A DNA stretch of 64,000 nt from Anomaloglossus baeobatrachus (GCF_048569485.1 NC_134353.1:533478008-533542007), one strand, 5' to 3'. Shown: positions 1 to 12,789, counted from the stretch's first letter. The notes: generated from the letters alone by a model not told the origin. Translations and numbers: made by a program.

Positions 1-17
1 TCCACAATCATTCAACC

Positions 18-370
18 TTAAAGGGGTATTCACATCTTCAATATCCTGTCCCAATATGTAGTATGTGTAATAATATTACCAAATAACTCCAATTAGAAAT
101 GAAGTATAGTTCTTCTGATTCACTATGTTGCTTACCTCATGTTCAGACCATTGTACAACCTTAGGAACCATGGTTAGGACCACTAGCAACTAACTAACTG
201 TGACTATATGCATGGTCTCAACCATAGCTACCTAAGGTCCTGCAATGCGATGAACATGATAATGAATCGAGAGAACTATACTACATTTCTAACTGGATAT
301 ATTTGCTAATATTATTAATATACCTACTACATATTGGGATATAATCTTTGAAATGGGCATAACTCTTTAA
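18..370. mobile_element. T2-type (TTAA-flanked, piggyBac-like) palindromic MITE
   Basis: Both ends read TTAAAG inward, with TTAA at 18-21 and 367-370. The body is an imperfect palindrome: the left arm (about 35-170) matches the reverse complement of about 190-355, for example the shared 'tagtatagttct' motif. No protein is encoded. TTAA targets and TTAAAGG termini are known for T2-type MITEs of frogs; the assignment rests on those ends and was not searched. Confidence 0.7.
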
Positions 371-377
371 CCTAATT

Positions 378-676
378 AAAATGGTTTGGGACGATTTGAA
401 CAACAGATGAAGGCAAAGCAGGCAACAGTGTTCAACATCTCTGGGAACTCCTTCAAGACTGTTGGAAAGCTATTTCATGTGACCAACTTATGAAGGCTTC
501 TAAGGCATCTAAGATTTAACACATTCCAGTTTGTTTCACATGTTGAGTCCTTGTTTCCATATGTTTGCCTTTTGTGGTTGTACTGCATTCAGACTGAATC
601 TTCAATGTGCACATTCCAATAAGAAGGAAAAATCAAAGCATGAGACAGCGTGTCTATACTTTTGATCAGTACTGTT
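378..676 (+). pseudogene. Tc1-like transposase 3' end plus right terminal repeat (remnant)
   Basis: The segment beginning 'atggtttgggacgatttg' corresponds to the C-terminal part of a Tc1-family transposase that I recognise from other vertebrate copies (MVWDDLNN..., then a 'ctctgggaactccttcaaga' stretch). It is followed by a degraded terminal repeat ending near 'gatcagtactgttg'. Stops interrupt the frame and the 5' half of the element is absent. A related left terminal repeat occurs at about 32247. This is a 5'-truncated, inactive fossil. Confidence 0.6.
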
Positions 677-1566
677 GTCACAAGCTGGGAGCACAATCTG
701 AGAGTTGCGCTATTTAGTGCACTTACCACCCCCTTGGCTGTTATCTTACTTCTGTGAAGCTCCTCCCAAAGCTGGGATTTTTAGGAAACTAACAGTTACA
801 CCTTATTTTGCAATACTATGGCATGATAAAGTACTCTTAGGCAGGCTTTGCACACTACGACATTGCAGGTGCGATGTCGGTGAGGTCAAATTGAAAATGA
901 CGCACTTCCGGCATCGTATGTGACATCGTAGTGTGTAAATCGTATTTGTTATGATAAACGATCGCAAAAACGTCGTTGTTGTATGATCGGTGCAGGGTCG
1001 GGGCAAAGCATAATCTTGGAGTGCGATTATGCGATTTCCTTTCAAATCGTACGTTTCCTCCGCCTGTGTTTTGTGTGTAAAGTATATTCGTACGACATGC
1101 AACCTCCTTTATTTTAATTTATAAAATTATCTCAACGTCAATACACGTATTATAATGACATGCTGCCTATCTCAGTTATAATTGGTTAACTCATCTGCGT
1201 ATGGTAGTAGTTCCTATGCTTTAAAAGTGCTGTTTTTATGGGGTATGTTGTGGCGGTCGGTCACATCGTGTGGGTGAGCATTTTTCAGATAATAGTAATG
1301 TTTCTTCTGTCTTGTTTTTCGACCATGTGCCCTTTTTGTTTGTTAAAATTTTATTGATTTAGATTTTAAAATATATTTACATTTTGTTTATATATGACTT
1401 GCATTTTTTTTTCCTCAAGACAAAATATGTAATAATGGTGCCTCCATAAAGTGTTCATAAATAGTTATTTTGTTTATGTGTACAAAATGTTTTTTAAGAA
1501 TTTAATTAAAATTTATGGCAAATAAGTTAAAATGGATATGTTTTTTAGATTCTCACACTGGTCACA

Positions 1567-2825
1567 ATGCACGCGGATGATGAGCATAGTGTTGTTGGAG
1601 CTGCAATAGCTGCTGCAGCTGCGTCGGCTCTACAAGAAGCAAATGACGGAGGGCTGGCAAATGAAAGACACGGCCGCATATGGGCACACCAGTGGCTGCT
1701 GCAAAGAGAACGCTACACACATATGCATCTTGTGCGAGATCTCCAGGAGAATAATCCTAAAGATTTTCATAATTATCTGCGCATGTCGGAGGAATCTTTC
1801 AATCTCCTGCACGAAAGAGTTGCACCCTATATCACACGCAAAAACACCGTTATGCGAGCTGCTGTGCCCAGTGCAGACCGCCTCAGCGTCACCCTGCGTT
1901 TTCTGGCGACTGGAAGATCTCTCACTGACTTGCAGTATGCTTCGGCCATATCGCTTTCTCTGTTAAGCACTTTGATCTCAGAAACTTGCCAGGCAATTAT
2001 TGAATCATTAAGAGACTTTATGCCATTCCCGAAAATGTCAAAGAGTGGCTAGACATTGCCCAAGATTTCAACACAATGTGGCAGTTTCCCAACTGTGGAG
2101 GGGCCATCGACGGAAAACACATCCGTATAACACAGCCACACAATAGTGGCTCATATTTCCACAACTATAAAGGCTTCTTCAGCATTATTCTTCTAGCATT
2201 AGCTAATGCTAATTATGAATTCATAATGGTCGACGTAGGATTAAATGGTCGTATATCGGATGGTGGGGCACTAAAGCACACACAATTTGGAAAACGTCTC
2301 GCCCAATTTCAATTGGGACTACCAGATAATACTGCAACTTATGGCAATATGAATTTTGTTTTTTTGGCGGATGATGTCTTTCTCTTAAGAAAAAACCTAT
2401 TAAGACCTTATCCCCAAATATCATTAACTCCTCGACGCCGTGTATTTAATTATCGCCTTTCTAGAGCCAGACGGGTGGTCGAAAGTGCTTTTGGCATACT
2501 AGCGACACGCTTTAGAATTTTTCATACTGCCATTAATCTAAAAATTGATTCCATAGATCGCGTGGTTTTGGCTTGCTGCATCCTGCACAACTTCCTCAGG
2601 AAAAGAGAGGGGCTAAATTACATACCTCCCGGTTATGCTGACACCATCAATCCTAGTACTGGGGAATTTGTTGCGGGGGAGTGGCGAGCTCATGATCCTC
2701 ATTTATTGTCCCTAAATACGCACATCAGCAGTGGCAGGATGCACAATGATGTTATCGCCAACAGTGAAAATTACTGTTATTTTTTTAATGGTCCTGGTGC
2801 TGTGGCTTGGCAGCCTTCAACGTAG
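1567..2825 (+). pseudogene. Harbinger transposase (HARBI1-like DDE nuclease), one frameshift
   Basis: This would encode the nuclease that cuts the element ends and joins them to TWA targets in the nucleus. The first part (1567-2052, 161 aa) carries the N-terminal helical region (FHNYLRMSEESFNLLHERV). The second part, from about 2060 in another frame, carries the DDE core: GAIDGKH with the first Asp, VDVGLNGRISDGG with the second, and RRVVESAFG with the Glu, followed by the usual ACCILHNFL. The frames overlap at 2010-2060, where the alternative frame reads PENVKEWLDIAQDF, so one indel separates them. I chose the ATG at 1567 because it opens the conserved reading frame. Length is about 420 residues, normal for the family. 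Probably inactive as read here, unless the indel is a sequencing error. Confidence 0.85.
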
Positions 2826-5689
2826 TTGTTATTGTCTCTTTTTTTTTTTTTTTTGTGGTTGACAATAATTTGAATTAGTGTTTGTTTTTTTAAAAAAAAA
2901 ACCTAGATATTTTTAAAAAAGTTCCTAGGACATTACATCAAAGTACTGATGCATTTAGTGTGTGTTTTTTTCAAAACATAATAAAATGTTTATAATTTTA
3001 AAACAATATGCAGTGAAGTTTCTTATTTTAATTTTAAAATTTATGAAACTAATTTCAAAATAAAACTATACTAAATAACATTCTCTACCTGGCAATTTCA
3101 TGTGAATCAGTGTTTTTTAGATTGTGATGTAAGTTTCCTTACTATCTTTAGCATCAGTAATGAAAACATTTTTACAAAAAACATTCTTAAAAACTATAGT
3201 TTTAAACAAACAATAAGCTAATATATTTCATGTAAAAATAGTGTTAGCATACATAATATAATGTTATTGAATATATTTTAAAAGGAACATAAACTATGTA
3301 AAATTTAGACACATAACAGGAATATAAATTGATAGGCAGACACAAGGATTCATGCATGGCATTGTGGGTAATGATAATGATAGTAAAGACAGACCTGAGT
3401 AATAGAATACAGTAGTTGTGTTTTTAAATATGGATAGACATTGCAGGGCTCCCGTCTGGGGTGAGGCCGAGGTCTCCTTCCTCATCCACCAACTAGACAT
3501 CCTGGATTATGGTGGTAATAGAGGATTATCGAAGACAAGGCGAGTCGACGCCAAAAAAAATATTAAAACGGATACGAAGAGGATTATGTATTTGCTTTGG
3601 GATAAAAAGGTCAATACAACTAATTCGAAAAAAATGGTCCGATTTGCAGTATAGAAGCTCAAACAGAATCCAAAGATTACGAATGGAAATGGGTTATGAA
3701 TCTAGTAAGTGTGTTTACATAATATTTTCAACAAATGTTAGTTATTAGTTGAAATTTTAAATACTTATATTTTTAATAATTAAAGTTATTTAAGGTAAAC
3801 ATGTATATCCAAATACCTATTTTTAACCCTAAATGGTACTCGTTCATGTGGTTCAGTTTATCTTATTTTTTAAATAAAATGTATTCAACATATGTTTGTA
3901 AACTTTTGATTAAGGAAAATATTTGATAACATTTTTAATTGTTTTTTTGAATATTTTAAAAAATTAAAAAAATATGATTATCGTTGTGTACAATACACAA
4001 AAAGTAAATGGGAAGATATAGTTCACCATAACACAAACATCAATTACATCTATCATGTTTACCACAAAACATAAAAAAATTAAAAAAAACAAAAAAAAAA
4101 ACGCATGTCGCTAACATAACCTCTCTTTGGTATGTCAATTGATCTTCCATGTATATGTCCCAAGCGGTTTTGGATGATTATAGGGTTTCCAATGAGCTAA
4201 CAACAATTCGGAATATCCCAGAGGACAACAGAGACATAAATGCAGGTGTGAATCACAGCAACTGTATTTCAATAACTATATTACATCTTTTTGTGTTAAA
4301 TATGTAAAATTAAGTTATAACATATAGCTGACACAAAGAGAATGTTTTAGTAAAATGTATAAAACTTTGTATAACTCCAGTTTCATTTTTTATTTTAATT
4401 AACTTTTAAAAAAAAAAAAAAGAATTTTGTTAATCATTTTAAAAAAAATTTCAAAAAATTGTGATTGTAAGTTTATTGTTTTTAGCTTTATTTAATAAAT
4501 AACAGAACACCTCTTTCTTAACAGGTGGAGCTGAGAGATTAGGCTGGGCTATAAGTCCCTCAGTATCTGAAGGAGATGATCATGTGCCTGCTGAATCAGG
4601 TGTGTGTATGAAGATGGTTAATCTGACATTTGGTAATGTCATATTTTTGATTAGCAGAGAGTTTTTGTTTTTTTAAAAATAATTTTGTTGTTCTTTTTTT
4701 CATGTTTCATTTAGTTTGATCGCCAACATAATGTGAACCCAAACAGGACCCGTCTCAACAAACAACTTACAAGAGATTTTGAAATGTGTTTCAACGATTC
4801 GTCAGGTTACAGAAAAAATGGAGCAGCTCATTAACAATCTTATACAAGCCTAATGTTTTGATGATGTTTGAAGTAATGCCAAATAATGGCATATGTTTTA
4901 ACAAATTTTTTTTTTTTTTATTTAAATTACTTTTTTTAGTATATGTGTTCACATTATCAATCATCCTATATAGATAATTTATCTTGTAAGTTAATGTTAA
5001 TTTAATATTTTTTTTTGTTTTAAAAATAGTTTATTAATACTTTTAAAGTAATGTTTTTATTATGTATGTAAATGTCAAGATATTTTTCCAATTATATTTG
5101 GAACTTTTGTTGGTAATAAAAAAGATTTTTAAAATTAAAAAAACCTAATAATTTTTACAGAATCGCTGTTCACGAGGATGCTCTAACATTAATTGACAAA
5201 TGAGATATTTGGTGTCCAAAAAATGTATAATTAGATGTGTTCACGTTCATAAACATATGTCACACAATATAACAGGTGCATAAGACACATATTAATGCAT
5301 TATTGATCAAACATTGTGTTGATTCCTTTTTCAAAGAATATAAGTTATAGATTATAAAGTAATATGATATTAAACAATAATTAAAACACAAAGAAACAAC
5401 TTAAAAGCTGTTACCTAATGGCTATTGAACCAGATTATTAACGGCATAAAAAAACGATTTTTATTTTTTTAAAAAAAATATCAATCTATGTCATACGTTC
5501 AACACAAAATTCTGAACATATATTGAGCATGTTCAATCTCATTCTGTGCATAATTATTAGGCTCAACAATATTAAACAATAAAAATCTTAACAGTTTGTA
5601 ATTTTAACTATAAAATAATTAGATTTAAGCGCAAAAAAATATACAATTATTCTTCAATATTTGATGAGAAACATCATGGATCAAAAACA
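2826..5689. other. Harbinger interior, AT-rich, no further gene recognised
   Basis: Very AT-rich sequence with many homopolymer A and T runs between the two Harbinger genes. Only short, non-conserved open frames are present (for example at 3418-3748 and 4786-4977). No domain was recognised. It probably holds the 3' untranslated regions of both transposon genes and possibly short degraded exons. Confidence 0.5.
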
Positions 5690-6944
5690 TCATTTTCGAT
5701 AAAATTTACGTTTACATAATCTTTTTTTACAAGGAGGATATTCACTATTAATGTGGCGCAAACGTTTGCTGATGGGGGTCACAGGTACATCTCCTATTTC
5801 CTGAGCCTCCATCTGAGCGGTTGCAGCTTGTACTTCCTCTGTTGCTGTAGGTACCGCTATTTGGGGTTCTGGCTTTTTCTTTAAAATGCTGCTATTGAAA
5901 TTTCTTAAATTTCCTGTGTGGGCAGCATTGATCACTTCGAGCATCCAGTGTTCAGCCAAGTTTTGGGTATCCCGATCTAAACCAATCATTTTTTCAGATA
6001 CCAACTGTCCAAACGCTGAGATTGGGGGTCTATTATTGCATTCCAAAAGGGTTTTGGCTATGCCAACCAGCTGTGAAACACCAGCAATAGGATGCATAAC
6101 ATTTTTTTTATTAATTAAATGTCTGCGATAACGCGATGATGGACCCGGAACATCGTCATCTACAGCTGATGAAGTATTGTCTGGGGTGGCTGAGATTTCA
6201 TCCGTACTGGGTTCATGATCTGCTATTGTGGTTGTAGGGACTCGATTACGAATCTGGCAGAGAAATAGAGATTGAGTTAAATTATCGTAGTATCAATTAT
6301 TGTGTTGCTTTTTGTAAAATTGATCAATGTTTATAAACTACAATTGTTTTAAAAAAAACAAAAAAAAAAACAAAATTGCACAGTGGACTAAACGAAAAAA
6401 TATTCGCCATTTTAGAATTTAATTTTTAAACATGAAAAAAAAAAAAAGTTAAGGCAAAGATCATAACAAACCTAACAAAATCTCAATCAATGTTTTCTCT
6501 ATTATGGTGACATTAAATATTAAATTAATTACCTCTGACAAGGAAGAGCCAGACTCTTTATCTTCTGTGGAAAGTGGCAGGGGAGGCAATAGAGTAGTGG
6601 AGGCACGGGGGAGCTCGTGGTCCCGAGTAAACATCATAAGCTCAAAATACCACAGTTTAGGGGTATATATGTCCCCCGTGCCCGAGCCAGATTTTTTTGA
6701 CTCCTCAACCTTGTTGAGTTCTTTTTTTAAACACTGTGCGTAGTGCTTGCAATTTTTTCCGGACTATTTCTTCTGTGCCCTTTTCAGGATCGTGATGGTG
6801 ATCATATACAGAAATTAACTTCACATATGCGGCTTTTTTCATATTTCGATTGCTGTAGTCAGCAGATTTTACTCGCCACAAACATGGATTATCTCTGTAC
6901 TCAGCTATAAATTCTTGTATAAATTCCTCCTTCATATGAGCCAT
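5690..6944 (-). pseudogene. Harbinger MADF/Myb-like DNA-binding protein, two exons, one frame break
   Basis: Exon 1 (6944 down to 6533) starts at the ATG of MAHMKEEFIQEFIAEYRDNPCL and encodes a MADF domain: Trp in CLWRVKS, the YSNR segment, and the KLQALRTVFKK helix. Next to the A-run near 6726 the frame shifts; the neighbouring frame continues as KKELNKVEESKKSGSG to SLSE and ends at a GT donor (GAG|GTAATT, 6532). Exon 2 begins after an AG acceptor at 6254-6255 (IRNRVPTTTIADHE) and runs to the stop at 5690, with a BESS-like tail (FGQLVSEKMIGLDRDTQNLAEHW) and a basic C-terminus (CKKRLCKRKF). In Harbinger elements this partner protein binds the ends and helps import the transposase into the nucleus. 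Exon borders are inferred from splice consensus. Confidence 0.75.
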
Positions 6945-7716
6945 CCTCAGAATTTTGAATAATAAAAAAGAAGATATCAACATCTTTGTTGAGTATGAAG
7001 CCAAAATATTTACAGATCTGATAAACGCAAACAAACATTTATGATAATGACCTTTTCAAATATATCATACTTTTGAATTACAAAAAATAATAACTTTAAC
7101 ACAATTTTTAAAAAATTTAAACAACTAAAAAAACATGTACAAATAATGACATCTCGGATCTACAACATTATAAGCTATGATACAAAGCAAAATATGCTGA
7201 AGCCAATTAACACACCACAAAAAGTGGCTTACTTAAACATAGTTTAAGAACAAACAGACTTACCACACGTGCGACCGAAGTGGAACTCACACATGCATTT
7301 GTGGATCTCGCATCGGAGCCTTTTTATTCACAGCATCACCAATCAAAAATGTTGAGCACACATGAACATTATACGAGTTGTAGTATGTGTGTGTAGTATT
7401 TCAGAATTGCTACTATGACGGCAGTCACATGATCACAAGTAAATGTGGTTGACTTGATTTAAAAAAAAAACAACTGGATACTCATTAGAGATGGTATGAT
7501 TAGTAACGACATATACAAACATTTGTGCGATCGTTAAAAGCAAGTTTAGGCATTTATGGTCAGTTACATCGCAAGAGCAATTAATTGTATAATGTGAAGG
7601 TAAAACAACAATCAAGGAGCTGTTAACGCATATCGCTGCTGCGATGGGGGCGGGGACTGTCGCGTGCGATATCGCAGCATCGGCTTGCGATGTCGCAACG
7701 TGCAAAGTACCCCTTA

Positions 7717-8189
7717 GGCTACTGACTCATTTTCACTGTTTAAAAATAACAGAATTAAGGTTTTGGGGGATTGTTGCCCACCCCCCTCAAAAAAGCAATA
7801 CAAATGGTAATCAGATGTTGTACGTAAACAAAAATGTTAGCAATAAAGATGTCAACTTATCACGCCATATAAAAAACATAAAAACCCACAGACAGGTACG
7901 TAGATGGAAAAATGAAAATGTCCCGAATCTCTAAAATGGCAACATAAACCCATGGAAGCATATTGGCAAGTCATTTTTTTAACTAACATTAAATGTCAGA
8001 AAAATAAAACTCAAAAAACTCTTGGATTTTTTGGACTTGTTATCCAATTGATTCCAATATATTGCATGGTTAAATTAATGGTGTCCTTCAAGACTACAAC
8101 TGCTCTCGCAAAAAACAAGCCTAGATATTTTGATATTAAAAGAAAACAAAAAAACATTCTTGGAAGAGAACATTTTTTTAAATAGCATC
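7717..8189. other. Unassigned AT-rich spacer
   Basis: No gene, terminal repeat or familiar repeat was recognised between the Harbinger element and the next TTAA-flanked element. Open frames here (7644-7934, 7952-8185) are short, Lys/Asn-rich and match nothing known to me. Confidence 0.5.
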
Positions 8190-8481
8190 TTAAGCACCAC
8201 TCCAGCGTTTTGTTTTTCAGTGCTGGAGGGACGCTTTAAATCCAAGCCCACTGCCCCCGATTATATACTCACCTTACGGCAGCTTTACCCTTTGCGGAAG
8301 TCATAAGAGATGTCAGAATATATCTCTATGAAAGCCAGAATGTGGCCAGAACGAGGTTCCCATAGAGAGTTGTGACCTCTGGTACGCTACATGAAACACT
8401 GGAGCAGCCAGCAAGTCACAAATTGACCGAGACCAACTGAAACGGCAGTTACAAAAGTTGAAGCTCCCGGAAGGTGACCAT

Positions 8482-8861
8482 TAGAGATGAGTGGACCTGT
8501 GGAAGATCAGATTCTGCTGGTCCAGCTGAACTTTTTTTCGGTTTTGGACTCACACTTGACCTGAACCCCAATGGAATTAACTAATTGGGCAGATCATGTC
8601 TCCGCCCACATGCAGCAAGCTATATACCGAACAGTTCCAAGGGAGGACAGGTTGGGTTTTTTCCATTTTTCTGGGGGGTGCACACTACAGCTGATCACTC
8701 TATTGTCACCCCCAGTGCGAGCTATGCAAACATTACAAGTGGCTTGCACTGGGCCAAGCACCGTGCATACCCAAGAACAGTGATGCTACCCAAATTCCGA
8801 AACCGAGCTTTGTTGTTTTTTTGGAAAAGCTCACACCGAACTTCAGGTTCGCTCATTTCTA
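8482..8861. mobile_element. Non-autonomous hAT-type element (TAGAGATGAG termini)
   Basis: The left end reads TAGAGATGAGTGGACC and the right end, reverse complemented, reads TAGAAATGAGCGAACC. These are close to the ends of the autonomous hAT at 40815-47013 (TAGAGTTGAGCG / TAGAGATGAGCG). It is 380 bp with no coding potential. A clean 8-bp target duplication could not be found, so the copy may be old or its flank altered. Confidence 0.6.
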
Positions 8862-9091
8862 AAGACTACACTGGAGGTCAAAATTAGAGTAGAATGTATG
8901 ATCACTTGCTTTTGTCAGAAATAATGTAAACTACATTGATCAACATTTGAAGGGATTTTTGTAAGGAGTGCCACTAGAACAGTGTTTTACAAAAAATCCA
9001 AAGTTTATCAACATAAAACCTTTATTTTGCCCAGAATGTGATGATCACAATTAGAGTACAACAATGACTGTAGCAATGAGCAAGAGTATAA

Positions 9092-9779
9092 AGGCCCAGT
9101 CACACTAAACAACTTACCAGCGATCCCAACAACGATACAACCTGATAGGGATCGCTGGTAAGTTGCTAGGAGGTCGCTGGTAAGATGTCACACTAAGCGA
9201 CGCTCCAGCGATCCCACCAGCAACCTGACCTGGCAGGGATCGCAGGAGCATCGCTACACGTGGAAGCATGCTGCGCTTGGTAACTAAGGTAAATATCGGG
9301 TAACCAACCCGATATTTACCTTGGTTACCAGCGCACACCGCTTAGCGCTGGCTCCCTGCACACCTAGCTACAGTACACATCGGGTTAATTACCCGATGTG
9401 TACTCCAGCTACGTGTGCAGAGAGCAGGGAGCCGGCACTGACAGCTGAGAGCGGAGGACGCTGGTAACGAAGGTAAATATCGGGTAACCAAGGAAAGGGC
9501 TTCTTGGTTACCCAATATTTACATTGGTTACCAGCGTCCGCAGAAGCCAGCTCCCTGTTCACTGCACATTTAGTTGTTGCTTTGTCGCTGTCACACACAG
9601 CGATGTGTGCTTCACAGCGGGAGAGCAACAACTAAAAAATGGTCCAGGACATTCAGCAACAACCAGCGACCTCACAGCAGGGGCCAGGTTGTTGCTGGAT
9701 GTCACACACAGCAACATCGCTAGCAAGTTGTGCCTCAGCAGCGATGTTGCTAGCGATGTTGCTTAGTGTGACGGTACCT
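9092..9779. mobile_element. Harbinger-like MITE, 688 bp, TAA target duplication
   Basis: The left end AGGCCCAGTCACACTAA and the inverted right end AGGTACCGTCACACTAA match; TAA is duplicated at 9089-9091 and 9780-9782. The body contains several short inverted modules (GGTAAATATCGGGTAACCA and partners) and a 'caccgcttagcgctggctcc' segment that recurs in the otherwise different MITE at 60154-60997. Open frames here are chance frames in these modules. Confidence 0.75.
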
Positions 9780-10077
9780 TAAGTAAATTTTCTAAAGATA
9801 ACAACAATCACCAATGAGTAGGAAGTGTACAGGCCTTTGCTTGAATGACTTCAGCACATATGCGGCCTCAGGACATCACTAGTCTCTTACACTGCTCTGG
9901 TGTGATTTTGGTCCACTGTTTTCCAGTCTCTTCCACAGTGTTTTGACTGCTGTGGGTTCCTTGGCCTTAACTTTGTCACCAAGGATTTTCCAGAGGTTTT
10001 CTATTGGGTCTAGATTAGGACATCTGGGCTGGCCATTTCATTGTTTCAATGTTTTCTGTTTCAAGGAACTGCTTTAC

Positions 10078-10278
10078 TCATTTCTCTGTGTAACAGGGGG
10101 CATTGTCCTGCATGAAAATTGCTGGCTGCTTGAGTGATGAATGCAAGTAAGGAACCATGTGTTGTTGAAAAAGGTTCTGATAAACACTTGTATTCAATCT
10201 GCCATGTAGCTGTATGAGAGGTCCAACTTCTGCAAAAAACATTCTCCAAACCATGACACTTCCTCCACCACCTTTCAC
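10078..10278 (-). pseudogene. Tc1-like transposase fragment (catalytic domain)
   Basis: The frame GGGGSVMVWRMFFAEVGPLIQLHG...FMQDNAPCYTEK matches the central Tc1/mariner catalytic region: the GGGSVMVWG motif, then the second catalytic Asp in MQDNAP. The remaining parts, upstream and downstream, are present only as degraded sequence in other frames (for example 'ctattgggtctagattagga' at 10001-10020, antisense to DLNPIEN). Non-functional remnant of the host element's own transposase. Confidence 0.8.
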
Positions 10279-11182
10279 AGACTTCTTAACACAGTTTGGG
10301 TTCAGTCTATCCCCAGTTTATTGAAGAACATAATGTTTCCCATCAGACCCAAATAAATTAAACTTGCTTTCATCAAGAAAATGAACTGTGGACCACTTCT
10401 CCTCTGTCCGCACAACATGCTCCTCTCCAAAGGCGAGTCTAGCCTTTTGATTCTTTATGCTAATGAGAGGTTTGGTCACTGCAGAGTGGGATTTCAAATG
10501 CTCTTAAACATTGTGACACTGTATGACAAGACGGATCCTTACCCTGTTCAGTGCTGAATTGGCGAGCAATTCCATCTGCAGTGTTGAAACGATTACCCAT
10601 GGAGATTCCCCGCATTATCCTGTCCTCTCTTGCGAGGGCGACCAGCCCTCTTGGGCGACTTGAAATAGTTTGTGATGTTGTAAAGATGCAATATTCTCAA
10701 AATCATAGACTAGGAACAAACAACTTCTCTTACTTTTGCCCTTTTGGCCTTCATCTGGACAACCTGCTGCTGGAGAGTTTCAGCCAGTTTGAAATGGTAC
10801 ACCATTTTTGCAAAATCAGGGCAAACTGAAAAGTTAGGCTGACAGTTACATGGGGTTTGTCAGATAATTAAAGGAAATTAGCACCAGGTGCCAGGTTAAC
10901 ACCAATAACTTGCAGGTATCTGAAAGTGTTCTCTAAATTTAATCCGTATTCTTTTTCATTTATCTCATTTACATGTTTATTATGTGCTTTAGAAAAAAAT
11001 CAATTTATGAAATAAGCTTAAAATACTGGTAGTTTACTAATGTTAGGATATAATCACATAGGATTACACAATGACCTTAACATTTAGGAAATTGTGTGTC
11101 GTTCTCTAATTTTGAACTCCAGTGTATATGACAGGGGTCAGGGGACTTAGATTTAAAGTGCCCCGCTGGAGTGGTACTTCAA

Positions 11183-11984
11183 ATAACAATAGATGTCACA
11201 AGCTGCTCTAAACCACCATGTCTACTCTCTGGGTAGAATCTCATTTTTTATTTAGCTAACTTCTGATAAATAACACCAATTAGCTTTGCTTGTGACTTGA
11301 GGTGCAAAGGAAATGGGAGAGTAACCTTATAATATTCGGATTGTCCATAAGCAGCTTTTATTGCCATATTTTTTAAAATACAGTTAATGCATATTTGCGT
11401 AAGTGTAATGCAGTAGGTTACATTAATTTTGACATGTTAACCTATTATGGCCTGTAAACCAATAAAACTGTGTCTTGAAGTCTAAGTTTGCTTAGCTATT
11501 TTTATTTTTCTCATTTCTCTCCAATAGGAGTTATCATGTATGTAAAGAAAAATAGGTAAAATTGTTTTTAAACACAAACATTTTTAGAATATAAGCTAAT
11601 TAGGTATGTGTCGGCATTATACGACTTACTAGGCACCAGGGCTGATATTATGTAAGCTTTTAACATGTTTTTGCAAAGCAGCGCAAACAGCAGGAGACAG
11701 CTAAGAGACTGTGTGGGTGTTATCACTGAATAGACACTTTTCAACCTTCATGCTAAAAATGTTTCAATGTGAGAATGAATGAGGGTAAAGACTAGACTGA
11801 CTAATTGTTCTCTATTTTTTGCAGACATCTTTGAATTGTCATCTAACACAGCGCTATTCAATAGTGCCTTGTCATCCAAGAACAGAGCTGTACCAACAGT
11901 CAGACAGTAGAATGACACTGTGCTACATAATACCAAGCAGGCACTTTCTGAACATCAAAATAAAAATGTTATCCCACCTGCACT

Positions 11985-12015
<31 letters not shown>

Positions 12016-12286
12016 GCACGCACGCACACACACGCGCACACGCACGCACACGCACGCACACGCACACACACATTTTTAAAGTGGATTTTTACTTTTACAA
12101 ATATTTCTTAAAATGAGTAAGAGAAGAAAGAAGACAATTTTTTTGCAATTTTTTTTTTCAAAACTCTGATATGAGCCATTTTCCTACTATAGAGCAGCGG
12201 ATAGTTGGGATTCCAGATTTCTCTCGTCAATGGAGTGTGTCTCAAGTCTGTAGCTAATTTTATGCTTATATGAATATTAAACATTT
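11183..12286. other. Unassigned spacer containing a CA microsatellite
   Basis: No gene was recognised. The sequence is AT-rich and ordinary apart from the CA/CG-type simple repeat at about 11983-12073. The 86- and 63-aa frames across that repeat (His-Thr runs) are translation of the microsatellite. Confidence 0.5.
11983..12073. repeat. (CA)n microsatellite with CG interruptions
   Basis: About 90 bp of CA dinucleotides interspersed with CACG units. CACG interruptions are concentrated in the second half, suggesting an ageing array. Confidence 0.95.
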
Positions 12287-12618
12287 TTATAGGGAATAAG
12301 CCACCAGGTTTTTGCTACCTCATCTGAGAGCAGAATAATGTAGGAAAAGAGACCGATTCCAACGGTGTATCACTTAGTTTACTGGGTGCAGCAATTGTAA
12401 TGCAGAGTTGTTAGATGCAGGATGTATCACTAGTCAGAAAGCTAACCCCACCCACACCACAGCTTTGTGAGTACATTGTCTATTGTCTTTAAGCTGCCTA
12501 TCAGAGTAGAAAACATAAAAGCCTAATAAGTGACACCATCCCTGAGATTTGTGCCTCAGCCCCTACCCCATACTGCGCTCAATTATATAGGAAAAATCTG
12601 CTGACAGTTTCCCTTTAA
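12287..12618. mobile_element. T2-like MITE remnant, about 330 bp
   Basis: The right end, reverse complemented, reads TTAAAGGGAAACTGTCAGCA; the left end reads TTATAGGGAATAAGCCACCA. The ends are related to the MITE at 16679-17243 (TTAAAGGGAACCTGTCACCA). The interior is non-coding. The left TTAA is decayed to TTAT. Confidence 0.6.
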
Positions 12619-12789
12619 CTTTACCATGGAAGTTCACCTCTAAAGAGGCCTAGATGACACCATAGTTAGAGAGGCCTAAGTAGAAAAGCTTGTAAACTCC
12701 ACTGGGCTCATGCATATACCTATAATAAAAATCCCTGGCCAAACTTTACAAACGGTTTTGACATGAGACATTATATATAGCTATATATA

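Larger units (their letters stand above)
840..7713 (+). mobile_element. Harbinger (PIF/Harbinger) DNA transposon, two-gene, about 6.9 kb
   Basis: The ends form terminal inverted repeats: left GGCAGGCTTTGCACACTACG, right (reverse complement) GGGGTACTTTGCACGTTGCG. The element is flanked by the 3-bp duplication TTA at 837-839 and 7714-7716, as expected for Harbinger. Inside are the two genes typical of the superfamily in opposite orientation: a DDE transposase on plus (1567-2825) and a MADF/Myb-like DNA-binding protein on minus (5690-6944). Each gene has only about one frame break, so the copy is fairly young. Matching ends occur on the short elements at 30586 and 32488, which look like its non-autonomous partners. 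Confidence 0.9.
8869..11124 (-). mobile_element. Tc1-like DNA transposon with a nested MITE
   Basis: The left end CACTGGAGGTCAAAATTAGA is the inverse of the right end (reverse complement CACTGGAGTTCAAAATTAGA), with TA target duplications at 8867-8868 and 11125-11126. A decayed transposase reads on the minus strand (about 10078-10750). A Harbinger-like MITE (9092-9779) has landed inside. Removing the MITE leaves about 1.57 kb, the usual length for a full Tc1 element. Confidence 0.85.
8190..11182. mobile_element. T2-like MITE with about 75-bp inverted ends, split by nested insertions
   Basis: The left end (8190-8270: CACTCCAGC, then CTTTAAATC, then CCCACTGCCCCC) is the inverted copy of 11127-11182 (GATTTAAAG, then GCTGGAGTGG). 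The left end carries TTAA (8190-8193); the right has a decayed TTCAA. The interior has been expanded by a hAT-type MITE (8482-8861) and a complete Tc1 (8869-11124). Without them the original element was only about 360-740 bp. Confidence 0.6.

Noticed and set aside
8585-8887. 100-aa frame
   Set aside because: Spans a non-autonomous hAT element and the start of a Tc1; chance frame.
11819-12079. His/Thr-rich 86-aa frame
   Set aside because: Translation of a CA microsatellite.
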